The notes under the pieces were generated by a model. It worked only from the letters and a program-made list of their open reading frames with translations. It was not told where the DNA came from and made no database searches. Source: Bifidobacteriaceae bacterium (lineage in GTDB: Bacteria; Actinomycetota; Actinomycetes; Actinomycetales; WQXJ01). Taken from it: a DNA stretch of 5,712 nucleotides. The position numbers and the translations under genes were made by a program. How positions within the stretch are numbered: the stretch's first letter is position 1; every line of letters begins with the position of its first letter. Below are positions 5,274-5,712 of the stretch, piece after piece. The stretch spans positions 1 through 5,712 of the forward strand of contig JAISMT010000064.1 of assembly GCA_031276585.1 (NCBI GenBank). Reading direction: 5' to 3'.

Positions 5274-5712
5274 TCAGCGCACTCGAGCACCGGAGCGGCG
5301 CTGGCGGTTCATAAAAGCGGTCTGAATATCCTCCAAGGGTTTATTTTCGGTGTCCCACCGGTTGGCTTGCCAAGTGCCGTCCGCCTGTAAATCCCAGGCC
5401 GCAGTAGTGGGTTGCATTGAGAGATCCAACATGTCCAATAGTTCCGTGACGTGCTCCGGTTTTTTGATATTAACCAATGCTTCCACCCGGCGGTCCAGGT
5501 TGCGGTGCATTAGATCAGCCGAACCGATCAGCACATCAGGTTCACCACCGTTAGCGAAAGCATAAACTCGAGCGTGCTCCAAGAAACGGCCCAGGATAGA
5601 ACGAACCCGCAGATTCTCTGAAAGCCCCTCTACCCCGGCCCGGACTGCACAAATACCCCGCACCACCATATCCACCGGAACCCCAGCCTGTGAGGCCTTA
5701 TACAGCGTGTCA
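5274..5712 (-). CDS. ppk: Polyphosphate kinase (Ppk1), C-terminal part, 5' end beyond the window
   Basis: The last 145 codons of a polyphosphate kinase, which reversibly makes polyphosphate from ATP. The frame is open to the right edge, beginning DTLYKASQAGVPVDMVVRG. Residues 30-52 of the fragment contain GLSENLRVRSILGRFLEHARVYAF, where the His of FLEH corresponds to the second conserved active-site histidine of Ppk1 (His592 in E. coli, from memory). IGSADLMHRNLDRRVEALV (62-80) is the typical end of the phospholipase-D-like C2 domain. The protein ends RQRRSGARVR. Internal GTG and ATG codons are not real starts, because the upstream residues also match the family. It is probably co-transcribed with mutT1. 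A full-length protein would be about 700 residues, so roughly four fifths lie outside the window. Confidence 0.95.
   Translation of the reverse strand, partial: DTLYKASQAGVPVDMVVRGICAVRAGVEGLSENLRVRSILGRFLEHARVYAFANGGEPDVLIGSADLMHRNLDRRVEALVNIKKPEHVTELLDMLDLSMQPTTAAWDLQADGTWQANRWDTENKPLEDIQTAFMNRQRRSGARVR

Overview
The window looks like chromosomal DNA from a moderately GC-rich actinobacterium. The evidence is a recognisable GlnR nitrogen regulator, a ppk–mutT1 gene pair of the kind known from mycobacteria and streptomycetes, an actinobacterial-type PiT transporter with its DUF47 partner, and GTG starts. TTA leucine codons are common in all the genes, which argues against Streptomyces and fits lower-GC families such as Actinomycetaceae. 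The family placement is an inference. No mobile element, CRISPR array, tRNA or rRNA was found.

Layout. On the minus strand at the left are the first 17 codons of an unidentified, probably membrane, gene (1-51). Just upstream of it is a 246-residue polytopic membrane protein of unknown function (67-807). A 70-bp divergent spacer (808-877) carries a perfect 13-bp palindrome. Next comes glnR (878-1666, plus), the global nitrogen-response regulator with an OmpR-type winged helix. A 507-bp stretch with no convincing gene follows (1667-2173). It is rich in short GC hairpins, and near 2013-2086 it has repeated, mutually exclusive stem arms and an eight-A run that would form an intrinsic terminator on the minus strand.

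A tight plus-strand operon runs from 2174 to 4243. It encodes a DUF47/PhoU-like cytosolic protein, a PiT phosphate permease and a small lipoprotein whose ATG directly abuts the permease stop codon. Facing it on the minus strand are the C-terminal part of polyphosphate kinase (5274-5712, running off the right edge) and, 14 bp downstream of it, a Nudix plus histidine-phosphatase fusion of the MutT1 type (4240-5259). The stop codons of the lipoprotein gene and mutT1 overlap.

The genes make a coherent nutrient-handling neighbourhood. PiT and its DUF47 partner import phosphate, Ppk stores it as polyphosphate, and the MutT1-like enzyme probably removes oxidised or dinucleotide polyphosphate nucleotides. 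GlnR, next door, controls nitrogen assimilation. I see no clear new defence or mobile system. The least explained items are the structured intergenic region, the palindrome before glnR, the PiT-linked lipoprotein and the membrane protein divergent from glnR.
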